Shown piece after piece: positions 9,001 through 18,119 of a DNA stretch of 64,000 bases (position 1 is its first letter; each line of letters opens with the position of its first letter). Location: assembly GCA_963556255.1 (NCBI GenBank), contig OY744615.1, positions 6,270,716-6,334,715 of the forward strand, written 5' to 3'. The position numbers and the translations under genes were made by a program. Source of the stretch: Allolobophora icterica (Eukaryota; Annelida; Clitellata; Crassiclitellata; Lumbricidae). Below the pieces are notes generated by a model. The model was given only the letters and a program-made list of their open reading frames with translations, did not search any database and was not told the origin of the DNA.

Positions 9001-11620
9001 GTGACAATGACAATACTAATAGGCCTCTGTTTTTTTCATTTTCCGCAACTCGTCACGACATGTATATATTTTCCGACTTGGCTTCTTTGCTTGTGATTGA
9101 GTGAGCCATGGACATGTAGACGGACAGCCAGACAGACATATAGACAGAGGTAGATAGAGGCAGAGAGTTATGCTAGTGTGACAATGACAATACTAATAGG
9201 CCTCTGTTTTTTTCATTTTCCGCAACTCGTCACGACATGTATATATTTTCCGACTTGGCTTCTTTGCTTGTGATTGAGGGAGCCATGGACATAGAGACGG
9301 ACAGCCAGACAGACAGAGAGGCAGACAGACAGAGGTAGATAGAGGCAGAGAGTTATGCTAGTGTGACGATGACAATACTAATAGGCCTCTGTTTTTTTCA
9401 TTTTCCGCAACTCGTCACGACATGTATATATTTTCCGACTTGGCTTCTTTGCTTGTGATTGAGGGAGCCATGGACATAGAGACGGACAGCCAGACAGACA
9501 GAGAGCAGACAGACAGAGGTAGATAGAGGCAGAGAGTTATGCTAGTGTGACAATGAGAATACTTGTGTAGGCCTCTGTTTTTTCATTTTCCGCAACTCGT
9601 CACGACATGTATATATTTTCCGACTTGGCTTCTTTGCTTGTGATTGAGGGAGCCATGGACATAGAGACGGACAGCCAGACAGACAGAGAGGCAGACAGAC
9701 ATATAGACAGAGGTAGATAGAGGCAGAGAGTTATGCTAGTGTGACAATGACAATACTAATAGGCCTCTGTTTTTTTCATTTTCCGCAACTCGTCACGACA
9801 TGTATATATTTTCCGACTTGGCTTCTTTGCTTGTGATTGAGTGAGCCATGGACATGTAGACGGACAGCCAGACAGACATATAGACAGAGGTAGATAGAGG
9901 CAGAGAGTTATGCTAGTGTGACAATGACAATACTAATAGGCCTCTGTTTTTTTCATTTTCCGCAACTCGTCACGACATGTATATATTTTCCGACTTGGCT
10001 TCTTTGCTTGTGATTGAGGGAGCCATGGACATAGAGACGGACAGCCAGACAGACAGAGAGGCAGACAGACAGAGGTAGATAGAGGCAGAGAGTTATGCTA
10101 GTGTGACGATGACAATACTAATAGGCCTCTGTTTTTTTCATTTTCCGCAACTCGTCACGACATGTATATATTTTCCGACTTGGCTTCTTTGCTTGTGATT
10201 GAGGGAGCCATGGACATAGAGACGGACAGCCAGACAGACAGAGAGGCAGACAGACAGAGGTAGATAGAGGCAGAGAGTTATGCTAGTGTGACGATGACAA
10301 TACTAATAGGCCTCTGTTTTTTCATTTTCCGCAACTCGTCACGACATGCATATATTTTCCGACTTGGCTTCTTTGCTTGTGATTGAGGGAACCATGGACA
10401 TAGAGACGGACAGCCAGACAGACAGACATACAGACAGAGGTAGATAGAGACAGAGAGTTATGCTAGTGTGACAATGACAATACTTGTGTAGGCCTCTGTT
10501 TTTTCATTTTCCGCTACTCGTCACGACATGTATATATTTTCTGACTTGGCTTCTTTGCTTGTGATTGAGGGAGCCATGGACATAGAGACGGACAGCCAGA
10601 CAAACAGAGAGCAGACAGACAGAGGTAGATAGAGGCAGAGAGTTATGCTAGTGTGACAATGAGAATACTTGTGTAGGCCTCTGTTTTTTCATTTTCCGCA
10701 ACTCGTCACGACATGTATATATTTTCCGACTTGGCTTCTTTGCTTGTGATTGAGGGAGCCCTGGACATGTAGACGGACAGCCAGACTGACAGAGATGCAG
10801 ACATATATACATATATTGTATATATATATTGTATGCAGTTTGATTGATCAATTAATTGATTGATTGATCAATAGTGCGATAGAATGAGCGAGAGAAAGAC
10901 AGACAGACAGACAGACAGACAGATAGACAGACAGACAGAGGCAGAGAAATAGACGCACAGAGATATGGACAGGAGAGACCCACAGGGGCAGGTCTTGTGC
11001 CTTGGCTCACTTATGTCAACATAATAGGGCATATAAAATAATCCGGATACGGAAACGGAAAATTAAATGTTTACGGAAACGGAATGTTTTCGTGCCGTTG
11101 GTTTTACCGAGGTACCAAAACGCCACTGATAATGCTGTAATTCCAATCAAGAAACAGGAATATATATTAAAGCCTGTTTTACTGTAAGCGCTGTATAAAT
11201 AGATGGGTCCGGCCCGAATCCCCGAAACGAATTTCGGCCGAATCCCCGAAATCGATTTTAGACTAAAATTTTAAATAAATAGGTGAATAGGCAGTATATC
11301 GAGATACATAAAGGCCACGCTAGGTCTATCATGTCATGTACGAGTTTACAAATTACTTTGAATAGTTTTTCGAGAGTTTGGCCGCTTTCTATAAAACTGT
11401 TTTCGGGAAATCGGGCTTTTGTGTATTTTCAGCGTTTTCGGGGATTCGGGTTTCGAGGATTCGGGTTGACCCCAAATAGATAGATATATTATTCGCACCC
11501 ACAAACACTGGGTAATTCTATATCTTACAATGCATTATAATTCTTTCAAATAGTTACCAATATGGCACTGTCATCTAGCTGACGTTTTTTTCGTTCGATT
11601 TCTTTCATCAGAATATCCAT
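16..11620 (-). CDS. PRPF18: Pre-mRNA-splicing factor 18 (5' six exons, gene continues left of the window)
   Basis: Second-step spliceosome factor acting with U5 snRNP in the nucleus. Six exons on the minus strand, at 11558-11620, 2803-2904, 1990-2085, 1118-1231, 629-763 and 16-81, all join in phase 0 at GT/AG borders and give the first 192 residues; vertebrate PRPF18 has about 342, so the C-terminal Prp18 domain lies left of base 1. Recognisable blocks in order: start [38 protein letters not shown] followed by [15 protein letters not shown] (the SFM/PRP4 motif, residues about 88-102); [39 protein letters not shown]. The order and sequence match the known family closely. The start is the only Met in exon 1 and fits the family N-terminus. 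Intron 1 is 8.65 kb and full of transposons. Residues between about 150 and 175 diverge from the vertebrate protein, as expected for a linker. Confidence 0.93.
120..628 (+). repeat. Intron with three diverged copies of a short interspersed repeat (family C)
   Basis: Around 145-205, 305-365 and 540-600 the same motif recurs: GACTTCTGTGG or similar, then TAATGCACAA, then a run like TTCAATCGATAATC. The same core is seen elsewhere in the window (16745, 37385, 41585, 52845 on plus; 22480, 18400, 47950, 49590 on minus). No coding signal between PRPF18 exons 5 and 6. Confidence 0.6.
629..763 (-). CDS. PRPF18: PRPF18 exon 5
   Basis: 45 codons from [16 protein letters not shown] to KYEDIL; acceptor TTTTCTAG, donor GTGAGT on the minus strand. 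Corresponds to the helix after the SFM motif in the family (GLRNDLKAALDKI in vertebrates). Confidence 0.9.
764..1117. repeat. Intron with a short internal duplication
   Basis: A segment beginning CTCCTCTTTTATCCAGG (about 843-890) recurs as CTCCTCCTTTATCCAGG (about 977-1022). No coding potential seen. Confidence 0.45.
1118..1231 (-). CDS. PRPF18: PRPF18 exon 4 (SFM motif)
   Basis: 38 codons, [15 protein letters not shown] through PESNK. This is the most conserved block of the N-terminal half and fixes the identification. Acceptor TTTTGCAG, donor GTCAGA on the minus strand. Confidence 0.95.
1395..1500 (+). repeat. Possible tRNA-derived SINE fragment
   Basis: GATTGGTTAAAGCGCTCGCC resembles an A-box tRNA head and GGCTCAAGCCTCC is a poor B-box. 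Short and diverged, so weak. Confidence 0.35.
1530..1850 (-). mobile_element. tRNA-derived SINE, family B, minus orientation
   Basis: Reverse-strand head has GTAGAGTAATGGATAACACA (A-box-like) and a GATCGAAC B-box. The body contains CACTCGCTAGG, a GGCAGCCGTTTCTAC-like block and ends in TTGCAGGCGCTTGATTAAAG. A longer, better copy in the opposite orientation is at 12485-12795 and a tail fragment at 50222-50270. Confidence 0.75.
1990..2085 (-). CDS. PRPF18: PRPF18 exon 3
   Basis: 32 codons, a Ser/Asp-rich linker ending IPLSRKE; acceptor TCCTTACAG, donor GTAACT on the minus strand. The final LSRKE joins directly to the SFM motif of exon 4. Confidence 0.87.
2375..2665 (+). mobile_element. LINE 3' end fragment (CR1/Jockey-type)
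   Basis: Translates to [30 protein letters not shown] and a final [20 protein letters not shown], the usual C-terminal tail of CR1/Jockey-group reverse transcriptase ORFs. It is followed by CGCTTTATAAATATCC and a short ACAAT repeat that looks like the 3' tail. Inserted in PRPF18 intron 2. Confidence 0.7.
2803..2904 (-). CDS. PRPF18: PRPF18 exon 2
   Basis: 34 codons, [20 protein letters not shown] onward to NGIES; acceptor TTTTGCAG, donor GTAAGT on the minus strand. Matches the family KKYFKRSELAKKEEE block. Confidence 0.92.
2905..3244. other. Intron 1 of PRPF18, unique-looking AT-rich part
   Basis: AT-rich sequence without recognisable coding or mobile-element signals. Confidence 0.4.
3245..3805 (-). 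repeat. Satellite array, about three units of ~193 bp, reverse orientation
   Basis: Each unit runs CAAGTCGGAAAATATATACA, GAGTTGCGGAAAATG, AACAGAGGCCTA, a TCTGTC-rich stretch and CCCTCAATCACAAGCAAAGA. Successive CAAGTCGG marks at 3441 and 3634 are 193 bp apart. This is the reverse complement of the longer array at 8315-10830. Confidence 0.9.
3806..3876 (+). mobile_element. LINE reverse transcriptase fragment, left part, split by the hAT insertion
   Basis: Frame reads [14 protein letters not shown], the LGVT motif before the RT C-terminal region. The reading frame resumes after the hAT element at 5454, so both parts were once one LINE. Confidence 0.68.
3877..5445. mobile_element. Non-autonomous hAT-type DNA transposon, 1569 bp
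   Basis: Starts TAGGGATTGCAA and ends TTGCATTCCCTA (inverted termini), followed by GGGTTT/ACCCGGG-rich subterminal inverted sequence. Flanked by the exact 8-bp duplication GTTTCGAT at 3869-3876 and 5446-5453, the length typical of hAT. No transposase is recognisable. A Helitron-like element (4045-4436) lies inside it. Confidence 0.85.
4045..4436 (+). mobile_element. Short non-autonomous Helitron
   Basis: Begins TCTGTATATATAAAG after an A and ends CTAG before a T, with the 3' hairpin ACCCGG-gcaacg-CCGGGT about 12 bases before the end. These are the standard Helitron ends (5' TC, 3' hairpin plus CTRR, A/T target). The weak ORFs inside on both strands are not recognisable proteins. Confidence 0.75.
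5454..5893 (+). mobile_element. LINE reverse transcriptase C-terminal fragment, right part
   Basis: Reads [65 protein letters not shown] and IVRMLFTY, the characteristic C-terminal region of a widespread invertebrate non-LTR retrotransposon family (LYASPAWWG, LRPRTH, FIPRLLF motifs). A frameshift sits just after the hAT junction near 5470-5480, so the copy is dead. Confidence 0.82.
6206..6338. repeat. (TATG)n microsatellite
   Basis: Interrupted TATG/CATG repeats directly inside the left arm of the fold-back element. Confidence 0.9.
6339..6567 (+). mobile_element. tRNA-derived SINE, family A, full copy
   Basis: Head GGTGGCTCAGTGGTAAGT (A-box) and GGTTCGAATCCC (B-box) are a near-canonical tRNA promoter. 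The body runs through GGGCAAGTCCTTCACTCGCAA and the tail is GAGCGCCTCTGAGTAG, AAGAGGCGCTATAAAAATATC, then AATAAATAAATAAG. The tail recurs at 20990-21060 and 52035-52110. It disrupts the TATG microsatellite. Confidence 0.88.
6568..6788. repeat. (TATG)n microsatellite
   Basis: Continues the microsatellite interrupted by the SINE; leads straight into the reverse transcriptase fragment. Confidence 0.9.
6789..7590 (+). mobile_element. RTE-like LINE reverse transcriptase fragment, about 265 codons open
   Basis: From [18 protein letters not shown] the frame is open for about 265 codons to a TAA. The catalytic FADD is present (palm motif C), followed by [48 protein letters not shown] and WIGHILRSE, the usual order of RTE/BovB-like LINE C-termini. 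N-terminal RT motifs and the endonuclease are absent. The frame upstream is just translated microsatellite, so the apparent start there is not real. Flanked on both sides by CATA/TATG repeats. Confidence 0.85.
7605..7690. repeat. Mixed (TATG)/(CATA) microsatellite
   Basis: Switches from TATG to CATA units around 7650, so it can fold on itself. Confidence 0.8.
7691..7937. mobile_element. MITE-like hairpin, arms about 110 bp
   Basis: Left arm reads GTTTTCATCATTAAAACAGA, TATGTTGTATTGAGGGGG, AAAGTGTCCG; the right arm is its reverse complement ending CTGTTTTAATGATCAAAAC. Both arms carry repeated GTCCGGGGG/AATGTCC motifs that also occur in the outer arms of the fold-back element, so the two inverted repeats look related. 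Confidence 0.75.
7938..8098. repeat. (CATA)n microsatellite
   Basis: Complementary in orientation to the TATG run at 6206-6338, extending the fold-back symmetry inward. Confidence 0.9.
8315..10830 (+). repeat. Satellite array with 740-bp higher-order repeat
   Basis: About 13 tandem units, each with GAGCCATGGACATAGAGACG, an ACAG-rich stretch, GAGTTATGCTAGTGTGACAA, AGGCCTCTG, CCGCAACTCGTCACGACATG and GACTTGGCTTCTTTGCTTGT. GGAGCC marks at 8724, 8909, 9102, 9279, 9464, 9649, 9842, 10019 and 10204 give unit lengths 185, 193, 177, 185, then the same four again: a four-unit higher-order repeat of 740 bp present twice. Variants such as GACAATGAGAATACTTG (8809, 9549) and GACGATGACAATAC (9365, 10105) repeat at the same spacing. 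Confidence 0.92.
10831..11196. repeat. Low-complexity flank of the satellite and SINE tail
   Basis: Contains TTGAT repeats (10840-10870), an ACAG run (10893-10940), a duplicated CGGAAACGGAA motif (11048-11085) and ends with a SINE/LINE tail motif GTAAGCGCTGTATAAATAG. Confidence 0.55.
11205..11473. mobile_element. hAT-type MITE, 269 bp
   Basis: Begins GGGTCCGGCCCGAATCCCCG and ends CGGGTTGACCCC; the inner inverted motif CGAATCCCCGAAA repeats in both halves. Exact 8-bp duplication AAATAGAT at 11197-11204 and 11474-11481. Confidence 0.8.
11558..11620 (-). CDS. PRPF18: PRPF18 exon 1 with start codon
   Basis: 21 codons, ATG at 11620 down to the GTAACT donor. [20 protein letters not shown] matches the family N-terminus (MDILKSEILRKRQL). 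Upstream sequence gives no clear core promoter by eye. Confidence 0.88.
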
Positions 11621-12150
11621 TTTTCAAGTATCACTGCTAAATATACGAATTAGTAATTCGTAATTTAACACAAATCGAATGAAATCTTATTATTGTTTTC
11701 TCTGCTGAAGATGTTATGGAGGGAACTTCCGCTATCGCTGTATAAACATATGTATGTAAGTAAGTAAGTATATTTATTTTAACCAGTTGACAAAAAGCAC
11801 TCTGGTGCAAATTACATGTAAATTTACAGTTTGCAAGTTACAGTTTCCGGTTTAATTCAAATACAACATCCTAACCAAGAGACTCTTTCTCATTAAGCTA
11901 TTAGTTTTGGGTATTGACCGATAGGCATGTACAGTTTTCATTCTTGGAGATAAGAACCCATGCGACTTAACACTTTAACGACGAACATGTACTAAACGTG
12001 ACTGGGAAACCAATGCATTACGTCGTTAGAGCGTTAAAGACTGTGGATAATCAATGACAAATAAACTCGATCATTTCTACTAATACTAATTCTTTATCTT
12101 TAACTTATAACTGTTCTCAAAAGGCTCTCAAAAAGCTAAGATATGTGAAT
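11621..12150. other. PRPF18 upstream region
   Basis: Mostly AT-rich. TAAGTAAGTAAG near 11757 is a short repeat, and 11970-12040 has a duplicated AACGAC/GTTAAAG-type motif. No TATA box or CpG cluster can be called with confidence. Confidence 0.3.
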
Positions 12151-12360
12151 CAGCTTATTGGCTCCTCTGCTTGTCACTCCAGAGGCTCAGACGAGTCACC
12201 TGTTCAAGAATTTCTAACCCTAACAGGCTAACCCACACCCGGCCGATCCTTCGCCTGCCAAGCTTTCTCGTCTTCAGCGAAACCCGTCTTAATTAGCAGC
12301 TCGAGATCTGCATTCTCTATGTGGACATTTATCTCTGAACGATTGCACCTCCTCTGTCAT
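12150..12360 (+). mobile_element. LINE 3' region fragment, same family as 55280-55760
   Basis: CACCTGTTCAAGAATTTCTA, CGCCTGCCAAGCTTTCTCGT and CAGCGAAACCC recur in the same order in the 55.5-kb copy (TCACCTCTTCAAGAATTCCTA, CCAAGCTTTCTCGTCC, CAACGAAACCC). Confidence 0.65.
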
Positions 12361-12484
12361 TTCAAATTGACATTTTGTTCCTATTTTGTTTTTACTCATT
12401 GTATATCTTAACCTATTGTCAATAGTTGCGTTCTGACAAATATCTATTTTAATAAATGAATATACATAATTATATTTACGAGAT

Positions 12485-12795
12485 TGGGGGTGGGTGCCGT
12501 AGAGTAATGGATAACACACTGGCGTGAAGAGCTGAATGTACCAAGATCGAACTAGGTAGACAGCCGTTAATTTAAGGTTAATTCTGCCTTCCACTCGCTA
12601 GGCGGCGGCGGTGGTTAAATGAATACACCGAATGTTGGCTGCCGCATAGCCTAAGCAGTTATATTCGACTCCTGTAAAACTGTTATCATGTACTTCTACT
12701 TAATACATGTATGTAAGGCGCCCTGCGCGGCTGCCGTTTCTACTGTACAGCGCAGTGCGTTTGCAGGCGCTTAATTAAAGAAAAGATTATTATTA
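12485..12795 (+). mobile_element. tRNA-derived SINE, family B, long copy
   Basis: Head GTGCCGTAGAGTAATGGATA with B-box AAGATCGAAC; body CCTTCCACTCGCTAGG, GTTGGCTGCCGC, TGTAAGGCGCCCTG; ends TTTGCAGGCGCTTAATTAAA. Reverse of the copy at 1530-1850. Confidence 0.82.
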
Positions 12796-15144
12796 TTAAT
12801 ACGCAGACAACTGTATACGGTGAATGATACCCGTAATCGCAATAATTATCAACACGTCCACAGCGGTGTCTTTATAAATAAAAGTGCTATTTATGGCTAT
12901 AAAATTAGCATTAACTTAGTGACTATAAAATATGCTTTTGTAACATTGATGTAGTGGTTCATTTTCTAGTAAGGCGCTACATAACCTATGAAACGTACAT
13001 CCTAGAGCACCGACTATACTACCCAAGGATTCAAGTTTCAAAATCCTGAAGTAAAGATAGACTCGTGAAACACAGAGCTTTGTGCGTATAGACTAACCAA
13101 TATGCAAATTCAAATCAACATGCAAATACTAGTTTCGAAAAATTTCAGTCACCTGAAATATACTAATACAAATAATTAGTTGTTGCTTTCGAATATTTAG
13201 AAATTTCTATGTTATTATTTCAACAACAAAATTACAAACTATACGAGGTTTAACAAATTTAAGAGCGGTTTACATATCAGTTCGGCGATAAGTTACGCCA
13301 TTTTTGTGTCTTGACGCGCCCATCTACTGTTTGTATGTCAGTGGCTTGTCTATTGTGGCGTACAGGCAGAATAAGGCAAAAACTAATCGTCGAAAAACGC
13401 CCGTTTTAATTCGTAAAACTCGACATTTGACCATCGCTATAAGTCCTTAGAGATGTATTTTACTTTTCCGTCGAAACTGCCGTTTAGATGACGCTGAATA
13501 AAGTCGGCGATGAAGTGTAGGCGAGATATTGCTGGTAGTCGTCCAACGCTTGTGATATAGCGCTACAACATTCTTGATTTCTTTCCTTGCAGCCATTTCA
13601 AGGAAATAAAATTGACCGAAACAAATGTGATTATTTTATAATTGCACAAAAATTGTTTGCCATCGTTCGGATTTGCATATCGTCTTACCGTATTGCAGTT
13701 TTGTGAAAGTCGGCAGCTATTTTGTAAAAGGTTGGTCACGACATTCTGTTTTATAATTTTAAAAGCTGCGATCTAGGAAATCGTGACCTGTAATTTTTCG
13801 TCGGAAATAAAGTTACAAATGTAATCTTGATGACGCCACGAGTGGGAAGTAATTGTTGAGCGGCATTCTTCAAATTTCGAGTAAGATTTCGAGTTTAATT
13901 ACTACCCTTGTGTTTGGATTTGTGTAATTAGAGAAACTTTTATTGTAGCCACCCATGTGGGCTGAGTCACTGCAGGATATAACTTCAACCAACTGTAACC
14001 TGCTTTGACTTTGTACATTAAGTAAAGATTTTAAGTAGTCGTGTAATTGCTTTGCTACTAACTGTGGAAGAGCAGCGTGGGGAAAGACGAACAACAACCC
14101 ATTGGGTGCAGTTACAATGGGGGAGGCATGTGAAAACGTTTTGGAAATAATTATGTTAGCATGTACACTATGAGATTGCGGCGACTCTGGTTTACCATTG
14201 CATTCCAGAGACCCTACTCTGTCATGGTATTAATACTAGAGTTTAACGATGTAACAGATGAAATGGATTCTTTAAAATTTGTTTAGATCTTTAGCATAAT
14301 CATCTATTTATAAATGTTTTTCTATTACTTACCCAATCTTATCTTGCCTTTTATCTAACATGACTTTGTCATGCCTACCTTGTGACTATAGATAGCTTCC
14401 TTATGTTGCAATCACTATCATAGTTCTTGTTCTTGATAATTAGGTGTTAATCGCAATCATTAGTTCTAAGTCATCATCCCTAATATGTAGTCAGGATTTG
14501 TTAGAGTTTATCAGAATAGATAGGTTTGTAGAGAAATGTGCTTAACTGTGGAGATTTTGCCTGTAGGGGTTTCAGACTGGGGGTTTACCAGAAGGGCTAA
14601 CATAACATGAGCAGTCTGTCTTTCCCTGTGGGTCGCCATACTGTATACGTTTGATGTACTGATTAGATAGATGAGCTCATGGGGGGGGGGGTTCTATCTG
14701 GGCAGTAGGAAACTTTAAGAACTGTAAAGAGTGGATGAGGTGTGTTCAGTTAGAGTGACTTGAGGAAGTAGGTGACCAGCAACTGTGCATGAGTGCCCAG
14801 TATGCTTTTCCCAAGACATGTACTGGGAAAAGCATACTTTCCAGCAGATGCTGATCGAAGCAGTATAGCCTTTAACAGAGCCTTCCTGCCGGCTTCATTG
14901 TTCTAGTTAGAGGAAGCAGCATTTAGTCAAGGAGACTTTTGAGTTATAGAGTTGCAGTAGTCGAGTTTTGTCACACTGAGGCTGCATATTGGTGTTTTCA
15001 ATGATGCTGAATCCACAGTAAGACATCCTTTTAAGAGTGTAGGCCACACAATAGCAGCTCTTCTACCAGACAGGTGATATTCTGGCTGCTGTTGTGTCTG
15101 GTATTTTCAGACATGGCTTTTAAGACAGTGTGAGTTTCATCTGT
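12796..15144. other. Gene-free stretch between PRPF18 and the HMG-box gene
   Basis: No convincing exon. 13260-13560 is richer in CG dinucleotides than its surroundings and could be a promoter or first exon of a neighbouring gene. A 15-bp hairpin (AGTATGCTTTTCCCA and its complement) lies at 14799-14838. A run of ten G occurs near 14681. Confidence 0.35.
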
Positions 15145-15149
15145 TTACA

Positions 15150-15435
15150 TATCACTTGTTTCGGTGTTTACAAGTGTTCGTAAGAAACCAGTTGAGCTGA
15201 AGAGGAAGAAGAAGAGCAGTCCCTTCGGCTGCCCTGAGAGGCAACCATTGCTATCAAGTGTAAGTGACTTCCTTTTTATCAGTATCAGCATATGAGGGTG
15301 GATAGCCAGCCCCCTTCCCTTGCTGCCTGATCTTCCCACCAACAGTGTACGGTCAATGTACTCATTATAGCTGAGTTGGCTAAGGGGTGCAGGTGGAGCA
15401 GGAATCTCTAAACAAATTTCTGCCTTAGTGGGCAT
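15150..15435 (-). mobile_element. tRNA-type SINE, family D, body
   Basis: On plus it reads AGTGACTTC, CAGCATATGAGGGTGG, CAACAGTGTACGGTCAATGT, TATAGCTGAGTTGG and AGGTGGAGCAG. The tRNA head of this family is on the reverse strand, best seen at 37925. Other copies: 18120-18345, 27390-27560, 37540-37925 and 60010-60190. Confidence 0.7.
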
Positions 15436-15544
15436 TTGAATGGCAATCTTTTGGTTGACAGTTTAACACGTTCACCGCCGAGTACGAGATATCTCGTACA
15501 TTATTTTGTGACCTATAGCGCCCAGTACGAGATAACTCGTACTA

Positions 15545-15674
15545 TTTTTATGTACATATATCTATGTACATGCATGTACATAGATATATGCATGTACATA
15601 CATACATACATGTATGTACATACATACATACATGTATGTACATACATACATGCATGTATGTACATACATACATA
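15545..15674. repeat. (CATA)n microsatellite, left block
   Basis: CATACATA and TGTACATA units; interrupted by a hAT MITE at 15675. Confidence 0.9.
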
Positions 15675-15853
15675 CAGGCACGTAACTAGCCTTTTTCGTT
15701 TGGGGGGGCTTAAGCCTTGAACATGGCAACATTTATACAGTGTTCATACGAATTTTAGCCGTAAGCATACAACGGCTTGACTTGTTTGGGGGGGCTTCAA
15801 CTTCGTTTGGGGGGGCTTAAGCCCCCCCAAGCCCAACGCTAGATACGTCCCTG
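15675..15853. mobile_element. hAT-type MITE, 179 bp, inside a microsatellite
   Basis: Starts CAGGCACGTAACTAGC and ends GCTAGATACGTCCCTG. Contains repeated TTTGGGGGGGCTT motifs in both orientations. CATACATA sits on both sides (15667-15674, 15854-15861), consistent with an 8-bp duplication but not decisive in a CATA repeat. Confidence 0.75.
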
Positions 15854-16545
15854 CATACATACATACATACGCACGTACGTACATACATACACACGTATAT
15901 ACATACATATAGATACATCCACACGTGCCTACACGCATACATACATACATACATACATACATACAAGTATGTATGTATGTACGTACATACATTCATACAT
16001 ACATATATGCATGTACATACATACATGTGTGTACATACTCACATACATACATACATACATACATACATACATGCATACATACATACATACATGCATGCAT
16101 ACAAACATGCATGCATGTATGCATACATTTATAGACACATACATATGTATACGTGCATACATACATACATACATGTATGCATACATACATACATGTATGT
16201 ATGTATGTGTGTATGCATACATGTGTATGTATGTGCGTATGTATGTCGTATGTATGTATGTATGTATGTATGTATGTATGTATGTATGTATGTATGTAGT
16301 ATGTATGTATGTTTGTATGTATGAATGTATGAATGTATGTATGTATGTATGGATGCACGTGTGTATGTATGTATGTACATGTGTATGTATGTACATGTGT
16401 ATGTGTGCAACTGTGCATACATGTATGTATGTATGTCTATGTATGTATGTGTGTATGTATATATGTATTTATGTACGTGTATATGTATGTATGTATTTAT
16501 GTATGTATATATGCATGTATGTATGGATGTATGTATATATACCAC
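15854..16545. repeat. CATA microsatellite that inverts to TATG
   Basis: CATA units up to about 16190, then TATG units to 16530; the two halves are mutually complementary, giving a potential hairpin of several hundred bases. All reading frames here are repeat translations. Confidence 0.9.
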
Positions 16546-16744
16546 TTTTTAAACTTTTTCCCACTTTTCTGTGGCGTGGGGAGGAAAAATATGGCGGCGG
16601 TCAACGTGTTAAGACACTCATGACTAAACTTGTAACAAAACGTGATTGGGTCTTATGCATAAATCATCCATATACTGGAGCTTGTATTAACATAGCCTGC
16701 ACCCTCTGCACACAGCAGATATGAATGCTAGTTAGTTACGGTAG

Positions 16745-17215
16745 TTAATTAGTAACTTCTGTCATGCCTGGGTCTAATGCACAAGGCATCAACCAATGGC
16801 ACACCAAAACCAAACTGTGATCAGGTCAGTATCCAGAAGATCAGTCTGCTAAGACAGAGAGGTGGATAAGCAGTTTGAAAAAGGTAAGTCTTATGTTAAA
16901 AACCAAAGGACGAGAGTTACTTAGCAGAACACACGGATACAGGAAGAGGGTTCCAAAATCTAGATCCAGCCACCAAGAACAGTTGTGGTTTTATGTATAA
17001 AAGAAAGACAATTTCATGACCTTGTTAAAATAATGATGAGACTGAGGATTGAGAGCTGATTTTGGTTGGCCAGCATTTGATGTTCTAAAAGTTATGAGCT
17101 CCAGTTTGAACAAATCCTTTCCTGAACAGGAAGCCAGTGCAAGGTTTAAGCAGAGAGGTCTTATGTTCTTATTATGACATGTTAGTCTTGGCTCTAGCAA
17201 AAGAGTTCTGAACTC
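16745..17215 (+). repeat. Interspersed repeat, family C, longest copy
   Basis: Reads GGTCTAATGCACAAGGCATC, AATGGCACACCAAAACC, GTATCCAGAAGATCAGTCTG, AAGACAGAGAGGTGGATAAG, then CAGGAAGAGGGTTCC and GGTTGGCCAGCA. Many short copies exist in the window. The absence of a clear Pol III head leaves its class open. Confidence 0.65.
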
Positions 17216-18100
17216 TTTTGAAGTTCCAGCGTGTTTGACTTATTGATAAGTGTGGTTGGCCAGCATTCAGTGCTTACAGACATCTGGTGTCTAGTACTGC
17301 TACACAGTTACTGTGGCTTGAGTGATGTCTGGGAATATCAGAAACTTGGACATAAACTCTTCTAGTTATCTGAGCTGTTTCCTTGCAGATGTTCTGTTCT
17401 CAAAGATATTTAACTTCATTTAGGCTAGTAAATGGAGTGGCACTATATAAATTATCTTAATATATAAATGTGGTATTAAAGCACACTTGGAACTTGGTTA
17501 CATGGACCGGAGTTGGTTGTTTTTTGATTTGTGTATTTCTTGATTTCTGTTGTCGACGCCCATAGCTTTCTAAGCGCTTTGCCAGCTCGCTTGGTTCCTC
17601 TGGCTGAGAAGTTTGCCATCTCGAATACTACTACGGATACCCTTGTTTACGGTCTTTCCCTTCACTCCCCGGGGATCTGGGTAATTGACGTCCATATTCA
17701 ATCTTTGGCCGACTGCCAGAGGGGAATTATTCGTGATATCTGATTGTGGCCGGATATATGCAGTGTCTGGTACCAGCCATACCAGTGTGGTGCAACTGCT
17801 GACTCCTCCTCTTCCTCCTATTTCCTCCTCCTGATGCTCTTTACCCTCTTCCTCTTCTTTTTCTGCTTTTCCTCCTCTTCCTCCTCTTTTCTCCTCCTTA
17901 TGCTCTCTATGGTCTTTCTCCTGTCCTCCTCATGCTCTTTCACCTCCTCCTCCTTCTTCCTCCTCTTTCCTCCTTCTCATGCTCTTTTTGCTCTTCCTCT
18001 AACTGCTCTTTCCTCTTCCTCGTGCTCTTTCTCCTCTTCCTGTTCCTGCTCTTACCTCCTCCTCATGCTCTTCCTCCTCGTCTTCCCTTAAGTCCCTCAA
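17216..18100. other. Unassigned stretch with a 70-codon ORF and a pyrimidine-rich tract
   Basis: An open frame at 17531-17743 on plus (contains GIWVIDVHIQSLADC) matches nothing I recognise. 17800-18085 is a long TCC/CTT-rich tract. Confidence 0.3.
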
Positions 18101-18119
18101 GCTAGCCAAGTACAAGGAG

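Noticed and set aside
8315..10830. CRISPR-like array
   Set aside because: Repeats are about 185 bp, contiguous without unique spacers, and the DNA is eukaryotic; this is satellite DNA.
15929..16724. Frames of up to 251 codons rich in Met-Tyr-Val-Cys or His-Thr-Tyr-Ile
   Set aside because: Pure translation of CATA/TATG repeats; no composition or motif of a real protein.
17531..17743. 70-codon ORF as an exon of the HMG-box gene
   Set aside because: No recognisable family motif and no convincing splice borders; left as unassigned.
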